The position numbers were made by a program, and so were the translations under genes. A DNA stretch of 64,000 nt from Staphylococcus piscifermentans (lineage in GTDB: Bacteria > Bacillota > Bacilli > Staphylococcales > Staphylococcaceae): positions 2,046,001-2,110,000 of the forward strand of contig NZ_LT906447.1 of the NCBI RefSeq assembly GCF_900186985.1, given 5' to 3'. This document shows, piece after piece, positions 7,031 to 17,286 of the stretch. Under the pieces are notes generated by a model. It did not search any database. It saw only the letters and a list, made by a program, of their open reading frames with translations, and had not been told where the DNA came from. Positions within the stretch are counted from its first letter, which is position 1. Each line of letters begins with the position of its first letter.

Positions 7031-7360
7031 ATGGAACAGATTAATCTTAATGTAAAATATCTCACCGCTCTATCAGATGCAGAAGCAGAATTATTGAACC
7101 AATTTAAAGGTGAATGGATCAATCAAGATGATTCTCTTGCTGTAAATGTACACATACTTTACTCTACATCTAGCGAATTAGAAGATATCTATGAAATTAA
7201 AACGATTAGCACTACAGATAATGAGATGACTTTGACACAAGACTTCGATGCAGATTTCGTCATTCATTTGAAGTTGAATGATCTGCACCATCTTAGTTAT
7301 CAAGTTATGAATTTAAAAGCAATAGGCAGTTCTCAGCCATTTATTCTAGAAAAAGGATAA
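7031..7360 (+). CDS. scpB: Staphostatin, cytoplasmic staphopain inhibitor
   Basis: A 109-residue protein without a signal peptide, encoded 30 bases after the staphopain gene. Staphostatins are small beta-barrel inhibitors that stay in the cell and block prematurely folded staphopain. They occupy the active site in substrate direction with a conserved glycine at P1. The reactive loop is visible near the C-terminus as KAIGSSQPF, with the glycine at residue 99 (compare the IGTS motif). The length matches known staphostatins (105-109). The ribosome site AAAGGATG is a little distant from the ATG. The gene is co-transcribed with scpA and ends at the hairpin 7414-7457. Confidence 0.9.
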   Translation: MEQINLNVKYLTALSDAEAELLNQFKGEWINQDDSLAVNVHILYSTSSELEDIYEIKTISTTDNEMTLTQDFDADFVIHLKLNDLHHLSYQVMNLKAIGSSQPFILEKG

Positions 7361-7413
7361 CCCCCTTCCTTTTTCGGTAATCAATAGAAAGTTCTCTCTA
7401 TCCCTATACAAAA

Positions 7414-7457
7414 AGCCGGCAGTTGAATGGTGTGTTTATGACCATTCACTGTCGGCT
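7414..7457 (+). terminator. Terminator of the scpAB operon
   Basis: AGCCGGCAGTTGAATGGT pairs almost fully with ACCATTCACTGTCGGCT across a 9-base loop (one mismatch and one bulge). It is followed by TATTCTAT. Confidence 0.75.
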
Positions 7458-7494
7458 TATTCTATCTCAATGATACTTTAAAATTTTAAGCAAT

Positions 7495-7594
7495 AAAAAA
7501 ACGCCGTGTCTGAATACACGGCGCTAAACAAAGGGGATGGGAGAAATTTTTCACTTCAAACAAAGGGGTATGTTTGTTATGTGATTAATTTCAT
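7495..7594 (-). ncRNA. rsaE: RsaE (RoxS-like) small regulatory RNA
   Basis: On the minus strand a promoter TTGAAA (7629-7624), a 17-bp spacer and TATATT (7606-7601) is followed by an RNA of about 100 nt. The RNA starts near ATGAAATTAATCAC and ends in a perfect terminator (CGCCGTGT…ACACGGCG, then seven T; 7523-7495). It carries two unpaired C-rich seed regions, ACCCCTTTGTTTG and TCTCCCATCCCCTTTG. I recognise sequence and location (next to pepF) as RsaE, an antisense regulator that uses UCCC-type seeds to block translation of TCA-cycle, folate and amino-acid catabolism mRNAs. Possible targets in this window include rocA, rocD, gudB and opp. A weak open frame on the opposite strand is a shadow. 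Confidence 0.93.
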
Positions 7595-7652
7595 GGTCAT
7601 AATATACCACGCTAAAATCCCCTTTTCAAGACGGTTGAATCATGAAAACGTT

Positions 7653-7690
7653 TTTGTCACAAACTTGTCATATTGTAAACGATTTCACAA
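7653..7690 (-). promoter_or_regulatory. Redox control region of RsaE (Rex-like and SrrA-like boxes)
   Basis: TTGTGAAATCGTTTACAA (minus strand, 7690-7673) matches the Rex consensus TTGTGAAWWWWTTCACAA except in the core and one arm position. TTGTGACAAA (7662-7653) lies about 24 bp upstream of the RsaE -35 box and resembles ResD/SrrA boxes. In Bacillus roxS is under ResD and Rex, and in S. aureus RsaE depends on SrrAB. The assignment here is by motif only. Confidence 0.55.
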
Positions 7691-7693
7691 TGT

Positions 7694-9502
7694 TTACGCT
7701 TTGATTAATTTTTCAAACTCGTCTAATTTTCTTTCGAAAGTTTGGCACGCTTGCTCAATAGGTTCTGGAGATTTCATATCTACTCCAGCGTTTTTAAGAA
7801 TTTCGATTGGATAATTTGAGCTGCCTTTTTTCAAGAATTCATTAATAAAGCGTTCGACTGCAGGTTTACCTTCATTCAAGATTTGATAACTTAAACTTTG
7901 CGCAGCACTATAACCCGTTGCATATTGATATACATAGTAATTCATGTAGAAGTGCGGAATACGTGACCATTCTTTGCTGATATCTTCATCAGTTTCTACG
8001 ATATCACCGAAGTACTCACGATTTAATTTCGCATATTCTTCGTTCATACGATTAGCAGTTAAAGGTTCTCCCGCTTCTTCGATTTGGTGAATTCTATGCT
8101 CGAATTCTGCAAACATTGTTTGACGGAAGAGTGTTGCACGGAAACGTTCTAATTCTTGGTTCAACAACAGCAGACGACGTTCATCGTCCAAGTTTTTTTC
8201 CATATAATCACTTAGTAAAGCTTCGTTTGTAGTTGAAGCTACTTCTGCCACGAAAATTGAATAGTCGCTGTGATTAGATGGTTGATTTTTTCTGCTGAAA
8301 TAACTGTGCGCAGAGTGTCCGAATTCATGAATGAGTGTAAATAAATCCGAAACAGTATCTGACCAGTTCAATAAGATGAATGGATTAGTTAAATGCGCGC
8401 CAGAAGAGTAACCACCTGAACGTTTACCTTTATTTTCATATACATCGACCCAGCGATTGTTCAATCCTTCTTTAACCACTTCTAGATATTCTTCGCCCAT
8501 CGGTTCTAATGCTTTAAGCATCCATTCTACCGCTTCATCATAAGGCATTTCGAATTGGATATCTTTAACCAGTGGTGTGTATAAATCATACATTTTCATG
8601 TCGTCTAATCCTAATACTTCTTTACGTAAAGCAGTATAGCGATGCAATAAAGGAAGATATTTATGAACTGTTTTAACTAAGTTATCATATACTTCTTCTG
8701 GAATATGGTTGTTACTCAATGCTTGTTCACGTGCTGTTTTATAATTATGAGTACGTGCATTGAATACGTGTTTTTTCACTTCACCTGTTAACGTAGCTGC
8801 TAACGTATTATTATAAGCGCCATAAGCTTTATATAAATTGCGGAATGCTGAACGACGTAGTTCGCGATCATCTGATTCTAGATATTTGATAAATGTACCT
8901 TGAGTGAGCGGATGTTTATTTCCATCTTTGTCAACTGCATCTTCAAATTCTAAATCAGCATTGCTGAACATGCCGTAAACATTGCTTGGTGTAGATAATG
9001 CATCTTGAGCTTCAGTTAATAATTTCTCTTTATCTGCACTTAAAATATGCGGACGTTGTTCATTGATTAATTTTAAATCAAAAGCATAACGTTCTAAATC
9101 TTTATTTTCATTAATAAATACTTGAATTGTATCTTCATCAATTTGCAAAATTTCTGGCACAAGGAAACTCCAGCTTGAACTTAATTTAATTGCTAACTGA
9201 TGTGCACGTGCTTCGTACCCCGTATATTTATCATTGCCTGTGTCTTGGTCTTGTTTAAGATGTGCATAAACATAGACTTTTTCTAATTCAGTTTCAATTT
9301 TATCTTCTAAAGACAATGCTTCATATAATGTTTCTGCACTATCAGCTAAATGACCTTTAAATTTTTCTTCAGCGCCTAAGTAACCCTCTACTTCTTTGAA
9401 AGCTTTCTCGAACGCTTCATCACTTTCGAAAATTGTTGTTAAATCCCAAGTATACTCAGGATGTTTCTGTTCTTGTTGTTCTCTTGTCAATTGTTGACTC
9501 AT
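7694..9502 (-). CDS. pepF: Oligoendopeptidase F
   Basis: A 602-residue cytosolic zinc metallopeptidase of family M3 that cleaves short peptides. The zinc motif HExxH appears as LIHEFGHSAHSY near residue 388, with a downstream glutamate helix (FVAEVASTTNEALLSDY) supplying the third ligand. The start is the ATG at 9502 with GGAGG ten bases upstream. An in-frame frame extends to 9574 without a ribosome site, and 602 residues is the normal length. It lies between coiA and RsaE as in other staphylococci. It complements the Opp importer further on, which supplies peptides to the cell. Confidence 0.95.
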   Translation of the reverse strand: MSQQLTREQQEQKHPEYTWDLTTIFESDEAFEKAFKEVEGYLGAEEKFKGHLADSAETLYEALSLEDKIETELEKVYVYAHLKQDQDTGNDKYTGYEARAHQLAIKLSSSWSFLVPEILQIDEDTIQVFINENKDLERYAFDLKLINEQRPHILSADKEKLLTEAQDALSTPSNVYGMFSNADLEFEDAVDKDGNKHPLTQGTFIKYLESDDRELRRSAFRNLYKAYGAYNNTLAATLTGEVKKHVFNARTHNYKTAREQALSNNHIPEEVYDNLVKTVHKYLPLLHRYTALRKEVLGLDDMKMYDLYTPLVKDIQFEMPYDEAVEWMLKALEPMGEEYLEVVKEGLNNRWVDVYENKGKRSGGYSSGAHLTNPFILLNWSDTVSDLFTLIHEFGHSAHSYFSRKNQPSNHSDYSIFVAEVASTTNEALLSDYMEKNLDDERRLLLLNQELERFRATLFRQTMFAEFEHRIHQIEEAGEPLTANRMNEEYAKLNREYFGDIVETDEDISKEWSRIPHFYMNYYVYQYATGYSAAQSLSYQILNEGKPAVERFINEFLKKGSSNYPIEILKNAGVDMKSPEPIEQACQTFERKLDEFEKLIKA

Positions 9503-9584
9503 AAATAAAAAGCCTCCTCGAACATTTATAAATTGTAATAGCTTAATTTTCTCATTAATCACGCCATTTTGCACGTTATTATAA

Positions 9585-10544
9585 CTATAAGCGCTCTATT
9601 TGTTTGAATTGACTGACAATTTGTTGCGTAATCATTTCTGGTGTCGGACCTTCTATATAAAAAGTCCGGAATTTCAAGAGCTTCTGAAAGTTGTGTATGT
9701 CAAAATCGCCACGCATTAGTTGTTGATATAGTTGCACTTGCCAGGCAATAGGATGATTACAAATGTATAGTTGCTGAGGGAAAAGATAATTACAATGATG
9801 CGCCAGCCACTCTGTATTCTTTCTCATCTGATATAAACTACTTAGCGTCGGTTCTAATACTGAACGTGCTTTACGACAACTTTTCACATAACGATGTATC
9901 TGAGTGCTCGTCAGCCTTTTAACCTCATGTGTTATTTCAGATTTACGCTGTTGAAATATAGTCTCTACATCCGCTCTTCGTAGCATTCCTTTGAACCTGC
10001 TCCCGCCTATATGTTGAATATTTTCGATTACTTTTAAAGTTTGGCTGCCTGTGTCAAAAGCATATAAATTTCTATCGTAAGGATGAATGAAACTGCTGAT
10101 CATTTGATTAAAACGCATCTGTGATGTCATTATTTGATTTAAATCAGCAATCCAGATTACCTGAATACCTCGAAGTTGTAATCCTAAACTTCTTTTTTGA
10201 ATTTCTGTAACAGATATATTGGAAAATTGAATTTCTAACGCAAATTGTTGATTTACCAATAAATCAGGATATTGATAAGCACCTTTAATATAAGGCTCAA
10301 TTTGCACATCATAACCATGATTTTTTAAGAGATAAGCTAAATAATATTTCACTTGATAATGTAAGAGCGTTTCTGATTTACTGCAATAAGTTGGAGATAG
10401 ATGATAATGTGCAAAATGCGGCACTTTAGTATTTCCTTTTTTCAAAATAAGTTTCGATTTGCAGTGTGGGCAATAATAAGCAGTATTACCATCTGCGTGA
10501 TTGGCCATTGTAAGTTGACCACTGTCTGACATTCCGATAAGCAT
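9585..10544 (-). CDS. coiA: Competence protein CoiA-like
   Basis: A 319-residue protein with an N-terminal zinc-ribbon-like segment (YYCPHCKSKLILKKGNTKVPHFAHY, about residues 28-52) and a following PD-(D/E)xK-type nuclease region. In that region YPDLLVNQQFALEIQFS (about 112-128) supplies the D…ExQ core. CoiA promotes recombination of transforming DNA in naturally competent Firmicutes and is widespread in staphylococci. A GAGGTGG ribosome site is close to the ATG at 10544. pepF follows downstream after 82 bases and mecA lies upstream behind its terminator. No frameshift is seen. The CoiA family assignment is firm; its activity in this strain is not shown. Confidence 0.85.
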   Translation of the reverse strand: MLIGMSDSGQLTMANHADGNTAYYCPHCKSKLILKKGNTKVPHFAHYHLSPTYCSKSETLLHYQVKYYLAYLLKNHGYDVQIEPYIKGAYQYPDLLVNQQFALEIQFSNISVTEIQKRSLGLQLRGIQVIWIADLNQIMTSQMRFNQMISSFIHPYDRNLYAFDTGSQTLKVIENIQHIGGSRFKGMLRRADVETIFQQRKSEITHEVKRLTSTQIHRYVKSCRKARSVLEPTLSSLYQMRKNTEWLAHHCNYLFPQQLYICNHPIAWQVQLYQQLMRGDFDIHNFQKLLKFRTFYIEGPTPEMITQQIVSQFKQIERL

Positions 10545-10599
10545 TGAACCACCTCATTATATTAAACGTTCAATGCCAGTCTTTTTCTTTTCAAAAAAT

Positions 10600-10628
10600 A
10601 AAAAACCTGCTCCACTTGGAACAGGTTC
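10600..10628 (-). terminator. Terminator of mecA
   Basis: On the minus strand AACCTGTTCC…GGAGCAGGTT is followed by a T-rich tract. It separates mecA from coiA. Confidence 0.85.
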
Positions 10629-10644
10629 ATCTATCTATATTCAA

Positions 10645-11361
10645 TTAAGCTTCTGTTGTATCAGTAAAGAAACGACGAACTTGAGCTGTTACATTATGAC
10701 TCATAATAATTTTGCCGTAATCATTCAAGTATACTTCTGATTTATCGCTTGGTTGAGTAAACTCAAGTAATTGACTGTAGAAATCATTAATTACTTCTTC
10801 ACCTACGTTATCATCGAAGTGAATTGCGTAATAATATTCGTTATTTAACATATATAATAAATCTTCAAAGTCATCAGTTGGTTGATTGCTGTGGTGAGCA
10901 TAATCGATAACTGACTCTAAATCATCAAATTTTACAATCACTAAACGTCCATTTGTATGACGTGCACGTTTAGAATGATCTGAAGCATGTGCTTTTCTTT
11001 GTTGTTGACTACCTTGTGCACTTTCTTCATTTTCATCTTCAAATGTTTGTTCAAGTAATTCATTTAATTGTCGATCGAATTCATTATTCATATTGTCATC
11101 AGCCATATTCATCATTTCTTCATTTTTCGATTTAGAAATGACAACTTCCACGCCTTTTTCAAAAGCATGAACTTGAATCCATAGAGGGCCTTCGACTACA
11201 AAATCTTCTTCCTCATTGATTTCTTCCATCATAGACCAGAAGAATTCTTCACCGCGTTGACGGTTTGTCCATAAGTCTTCTCTTTTGAAACCTCTTGATT
11301 CAATGTCACCATACGTTATGAAAAGTTTAACTGTTGTATCATCTACGCGCTCTATTCTCAT
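10645..11361 (-). CDS. mecA: MecA, adaptor protein for ClpCP
   Basis: A 238-residue adaptor that feeds substrates to the ClpC ATPase. The N-terminal domain (MRIERVDDTTVKLFITYGDI…GFKREDLW) binds substrates. An acidic, disordered linker (EDENEESAQGSQQQ, about 110-125) leads to the C-terminal ClpC-binding domain, which includes RLVIVKFDDLESVIDYA. The architecture and length match staphylococcal MecA, and this is not the methicillin-resistance gene of the same name. A GGAGTGAG ribosome site precedes the ATG at 11361. It lies between spxA and coiA as in Bacillus and Staphylococcus, where MecA and YjbH feed different proteases. Confidence 0.95.
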   Translation of the reverse strand: MRIERVDDTTVKLFITYGDIESRGFKREDLWTNRQRGEEFFWSMMEEINEEEDFVVEGPLWIQVHAFEKGVEVVISKSKNEEMMNMADDNMNNEFDRQLNELLEQTFEDENEESAQGSQQQRKAHASDHSKRARHTNGRLVIVKFDDLESVIDYAHHSNQPTDDFEDLLYMLNNEYYYAIHFDDNVGEEVINDFYSQLLEFTQPSDKSEVYLNDYGKIIMSHNVTAQVRRFFTDTTEA

Positions 11362-11631
11362 ATCATCTCACTCCTTACAGTCGATGAATAGCAAAACTAG
11401 ACTTTAGAACAACTTTCTAGAGTCTAGGTATGGTCTACTTTTTCGACAACCTAGAATAGTACCCATATTGTATTAAAACGGTATGCAAATTACAATCTAT
11501 TTGTTTATGGTATGAAGAGTGACGTACCGTTGACTTATTATACTAACATATTACCCTAAAATACTCTATAGAAACGACTTGTCTGATAGATCCAACAATA
11601 GTGTCTATCAATTTTCTATTTCCGCAAGCAT
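11362..11631. other. mecA upstream region
   Basis: About 270 bases of leader. It contains overlapping CTAGA-type repeats near 11390-11455 (CTAGACTTTAG, TCTAGAGTCTAG, CCTAGAATAG) that can pair with one another as a folded leader. I do not recognise a known riboswitch. A candidate mecA promoter is listed separately. Confidence 0.35.
11467..11495 (-). promoter_or_regulatory. Candidate mecA promoter
   Basis: On the minus strand TTGTAA (11495-11490) is followed after 17 bp by TACAAT (11472-11467). The leader would be about 100 nt. Confidence 0.4.
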
Positions 11632-11662
11632 AAAAAGCCACAGCACAACTGTACTGCAGCTC
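11632..11662 (-). terminator. Terminator of spxA
   Basis: Minus-strand AGCTGCAG pairs with CTGTGGCT (two G-U pairs) and is followed by TTTTT. Confidence 0.7.
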
Positions 11663-11692
11663 TTTACAGGATAATTCAGTTAGAACTTAAAC

Positions 11693-12091
11693 TTATAAGT
11701 CCACCATTCGTTGTGCTTCTTGTAATTGGAACGTACGCACTTTTCTTGGTAAGAAACGACGGATTTCGTCTTCGTTATAACCTACTTGCAAACGTTTTTC
11801 ATCTAAGATAATTGGTCGACGTAATAGACCTGGGTTATCTTGAATGATTGTATATAATTCTTGCAATGGTAAAGAGTCGATATCGACGTTTAATTTTTGA
11901 TATGTTTTAGAACGAGTTGAGATAATCTCATCTGTTCCGTCTTCTGTCATTTTTAAGATTTGTTTAATTTCATCAATTGTTAAGTGTTCTGAAAAAATGT
12001 TACGCTCCGTATACGGAATGTCATGTTCTTGTAACCATGCTTTCGCTTTACGGCAAGATGTGCAGCTTGGTGATGTGAATAGTGTTACCAT
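11693..12091 (-). CDS. spxA: Spx, thiol-stress transcriptional regulator
   Basis: A 131-residue ArsC-like regulator that binds the RNA polymerase alpha C-terminal domain and redirects transcription under disulfide stress. The redox switch CxxC is at residues 10-13 ([11 protein letters not shown]), with the RPI motif ([15 protein letters not shown]) in the C-terminal half. I start at ATG 12091 after AGGAG. An in-frame extension to 12127 lacks a ribosome site, and 131 residues equals S. aureus SpxA. Its degradation adaptor YjbH is encoded at 1699-2484. Transcription probably begins in the 400-bp region shared with divergent trpS. Confidence 0.96.
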   Translation of the reverse strand: MVTLFTSPSCTSCRKAKAWLQEHDIPYTERNIFSEHLTIDEIKQILKMTEDGTDEIISTRSKTYQKLNVDIDSLPLQELYTIIQDNPGLLRRPIILDEKRLQVGYNEDEIRRFLPRKVRTFQLQEAQRMVDL

Positions 12092-13492
<1,401 letters not shown>

Positions 13493-13508
13493 TATTGATT
13501 TTAAAAGG

Positions 13509-13543
13509 AATTGCACCTACATCAAAGTGGGTGCAATTTTTTT
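13509..13543 (+). terminator. Terminator of trpS
   Basis: AATTGCACCTAC pairs with GTGGGTGCAATT across a six-base loop and is followed by a T-run. Confidence 0.9.
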
Positions 13544-13639
13544 GTTTGAATTACCTATCAGATTTGTACAACTTTATATTTATCCGTTAAAGAAAGTGTC
13601 GTATAATAATATAAATACATCGAAACGGAGTGACTTACT

Positions 13640-13942
13640 TTGCAATTACATCCTTTTAGAATCCTTTTGTATGTTGCCTTATTTCTATACTTGCTTTTCA
13701 ATTTATTTGTAAATTATTATGCAGCTTTGAACTATGCACTCTTTATTTTAGCTTTCGTCATATTTGCAGGTATCTTGATTAAAAAATTATATCATGGCGG
13801 CCATTTTCACTTTAACAATAAGAAAACTAACAAAACCGCTTCCGAAACTTTATCTTCCATACAAAGCTCTGATGCTTTCTGGATTATTACAAGTCTCATT
13901 ATCTACGTTGAGACAATGCTGCTTGCAGTAATTCATCATTAA
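13640..13942 (+). CDS. Small membrane protein of unknown function
   Basis: A 100-residue protein that starts at TTG 13640, nine bases after CGGAGTG. It has three hydrophobic segments: about 8-28 (ILLYVALFLYLLFNLF), 30-48 (ALNYALFILAFVIFAGIL) and 78-97 (AFWIITSLIIYVETMLLAVI). A short basic, His-rich loop (LYHGGHFHFNNKKTNK) joins the second and third. I recognise no family. It lies alone between trpS and thiC with a bidirectional terminator after it. The His cluster could bind metal, but that is speculation. Coding is supported by the ribosome site and the regular topology. Confidence 0.65.
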   Translation: MQLHPFRILLYVALFLYLLFNLFVNYYAALNYALFILAFVIFAGILIKKLYHGGHFHFNNKKTNKTASETLSSIQSSDAFWIITSLIIYVETMLLAVIHH

Positions 13943-13950
13943 TAGCAATA

Positions 13951-13998
13951 GGAGCGGAACAGAAATAATTTTAACCAAGGTTATTTCTGTCCCGCTCC
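13951..13998. terminator. Bidirectional terminator with GGGACAGAAAT core
   Basis: GGAGCGGAACAGAAATAA pairs with TTATTTCTGTCCCGCTCC with one mismatch. It belongs to a dispersed family of similar hairpins in this window (see findings). Confidence 0.85.
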
Positions 13999-14013
13999 CT
14001 CCTTTGCTTAATT

Positions 14014-15855
<1,842 letters not shown>

Positions 15856-15946
15856 AGTAAAGAATTTATATTTAGGATTTCATAACAAACACACTAATAT
15901 ATAATGTCTCCATTATTAAATCCACACTTATCTCATCAATTATAAA

Positions 15947-16026
15947 CGCTTCCCTACGCTAGTGCTAACTAGATCAGGTTCAAAGGGTTGATAATTATCT
16001 TTCAGCCAAATAGGCACCCCTAGCAA
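15947..16026 (-). promoter_or_regulatory. TPP riboswitch (thi box) upstream of thiC
   Basis: The minus strand carries the canonical THI-box pieces in order: CTAGGGGTGCC, GGCTGAAAGATAA, ACCCTTTGAACCTGATCTAG and TTAGCACTAGCGTAGGGAAG. This is the thiamine pyrophosphate aptamer; bound TPP turns thiC off. The hairpin at 15825-15855 is the probable off-state terminator. Confidence 0.97.
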
Positions 16027-16118
16027 TGAATTATTTAATTTACAAATTTATGATAACATTCAATATTTTATTATACAAGTCAATTTTAATTATGAAGTAA
16101 TCATAATCTGAATCTATC

Positions 16119-17108
16119 TTAGGAAGTGGCAGGTGCTAATTGTTTTACAGTATTCATTCTTAATTGATGACTTTGCACAGGCATATGCAGCATCCATTCA
16201 TCTATTAATCCACTACGATTAATATTATCGAGTGTAGCTGTCACCTCTTCTTTAGTCCCACTGATAATACGCATTCTCTTCTCGACTACTTCAAAGCTTG
16301 CAGTAGATTCAGCTTTAAATTCTTCTACTTGTTGTTTCGTATTTAACACGATTCTTTCTCCACTATCAAAAAGAAGTTCGTAATGACGTTGTGAAAAACG
16401 AAATGGCAACTTTTGCGAACCATCTGCAGTAACGACAGCTGGTATGCTGACAATAAAACGACCTTCAGGGTAAAGTGAATGATAAGCTTCGGCAGCTTCT
16501 TCAAGCGCTGATTGGTCAGAATTAATGAAGTATGCGTAAATTATACCTGTTTTCACTTCGGCTGCTTGTAGCGCTGACTTTTTACTAGTACCTAATAAAT
16601 AGATTGGGACGGGTTGATTATTTTCCTCTCTATGTGCAGTCCGTATACCATGATAAGCTGACGCCTCGTCAAAATCTTGTTGATTCAGATGATTTAAAAG
16701 CGAAAACTTTTCAATAAAGGATGGAAGCGGCTTTTGCAATTCTTCTTGTAAAACATCTACAACTTTTGGAAATCCTCCTGGTGCCTTTCCTACACCTAAA
16801 TCTACACGATGGTCAGAAAGTTCATCTATTATATGAAATTGTTCAATAACTTTCAGTGGATGATAGTGTTGCAACATTACTCCGCCAGAACCTATACGCA
16901 GCCGTTTTGTATGATCCAGCAGATACATCGTTAAAATTTCAGGTGAAGTTCCCACTACATCTTTAAGATTATGATGTTCTGATACAAAGTATCTTGTATA
17001 ACCTAACTCATCAGCGAGTTGTGCAAGTTCTAGCGTATGATTAAGCGCTTCTTTGACTGTTTGTCCTTTAATAATAGGTGTTTGATCCAGTATACTAATC
17101 GGCAACAT
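16119..17108 (-). CDS. LLM-class flavin-dependent oxidoreductase (luciferase-like)
   Basis: A 329-residue protein of the bacterial luciferase-like family. The family pattern is clear at the N-terminus: LPISILDQTP, then DELGYTRYFVSEHH and RIGSGGVMLQHYHPLKV, then DLGVGKAPGG. Such proteins use reduced FMN or F420 to oxidise small molecules; the substrate is unknown. I start at the ATG at 17108, seven bases after GGAGGG; two upstream in-frame ATGs overlap that ribosome site. It is a separate unit between the thiC riboswitch and the opp operon. No stop or frameshift is seen. Confidence 0.85.
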   Translation of the reverse strand: MLPISILDQTPIIKGQTVKEALNHTLELAQLADELGYTRYFVSEHHNLKDVVGTSPEILTMYLLDHTKRLRIGSGGVMLQHYHPLKVIEQFHIIDELSDHRVDLGVGKAPGGFPKVVDVLQEELQKPLPSFIEKFSLLNHLNQQDFDEASAYHGIRTAHREENNQPVPIYLLGTSKKSALQAAEVKTGIIYAYFINSDQSALEEAAEAYHSLYPEGRFIVSIPAVVTADGSQKLPFRFSQRHYELLFDSGERIVLNTKQQVEEFKAESTASFEVVEKRMRIISGTKEEVTATLDNINRSGLIDEWMLHMPVQSHQLRMNTVKQLAPATS

Positions 17109-17194
17109 GGACATTCCCTCCATCCATAATCTCTTTTAATGCCATACTATGAACAATTGTATATGAAGTCAATTTGCTCGCTCTAGACATAAAA

Positions 17195-17225
17195 AGAAAC
17201 TGGAACAAATTAATGTCCCAGCTTT
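17195..17225 (-). terminator. Terminator of the opp operon
   Basis: Minus-strand AGCTGGGACA pairs with TGTTCCAGTT and is followed by TCTTTTTAT. It belongs to the dispersed GGGACA hairpin family. Confidence 0.7.
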
Positions 17226-17286
17226 TGTCTGCTAAATTAGCAGCAATTATTTAAGTTGAAGTGAACTTCTCCCATTAAAGACCACT

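Noticed and set aside
5834..7360. Staphopain as the leader peptidase of the RiPP locus
   Set aside because: The enzyme is secreted as a proenzyme and kept inactive inside by its inhibitor, and a terminator separates the two units. Adjacency alone does not support it.
7506..7814. 102-codon open frame on the plus strand
   Set aside because: It is antisense to RsaE and the end of pepF and has no ribosome site.
10645..11361. Methicillin resistance gene mecA
   Set aside because: The product is the 238-residue ClpC adaptor and not the penicillin-binding protein PBP2a.
11390..11455. TCTAGA-rich stretch upstream of mecA as a copy of the 42-bp repeat
   Set aside because: It shares only the CTAGA core and lacks the GTGTCTAGA arm spacing and the TTCACCC linker.
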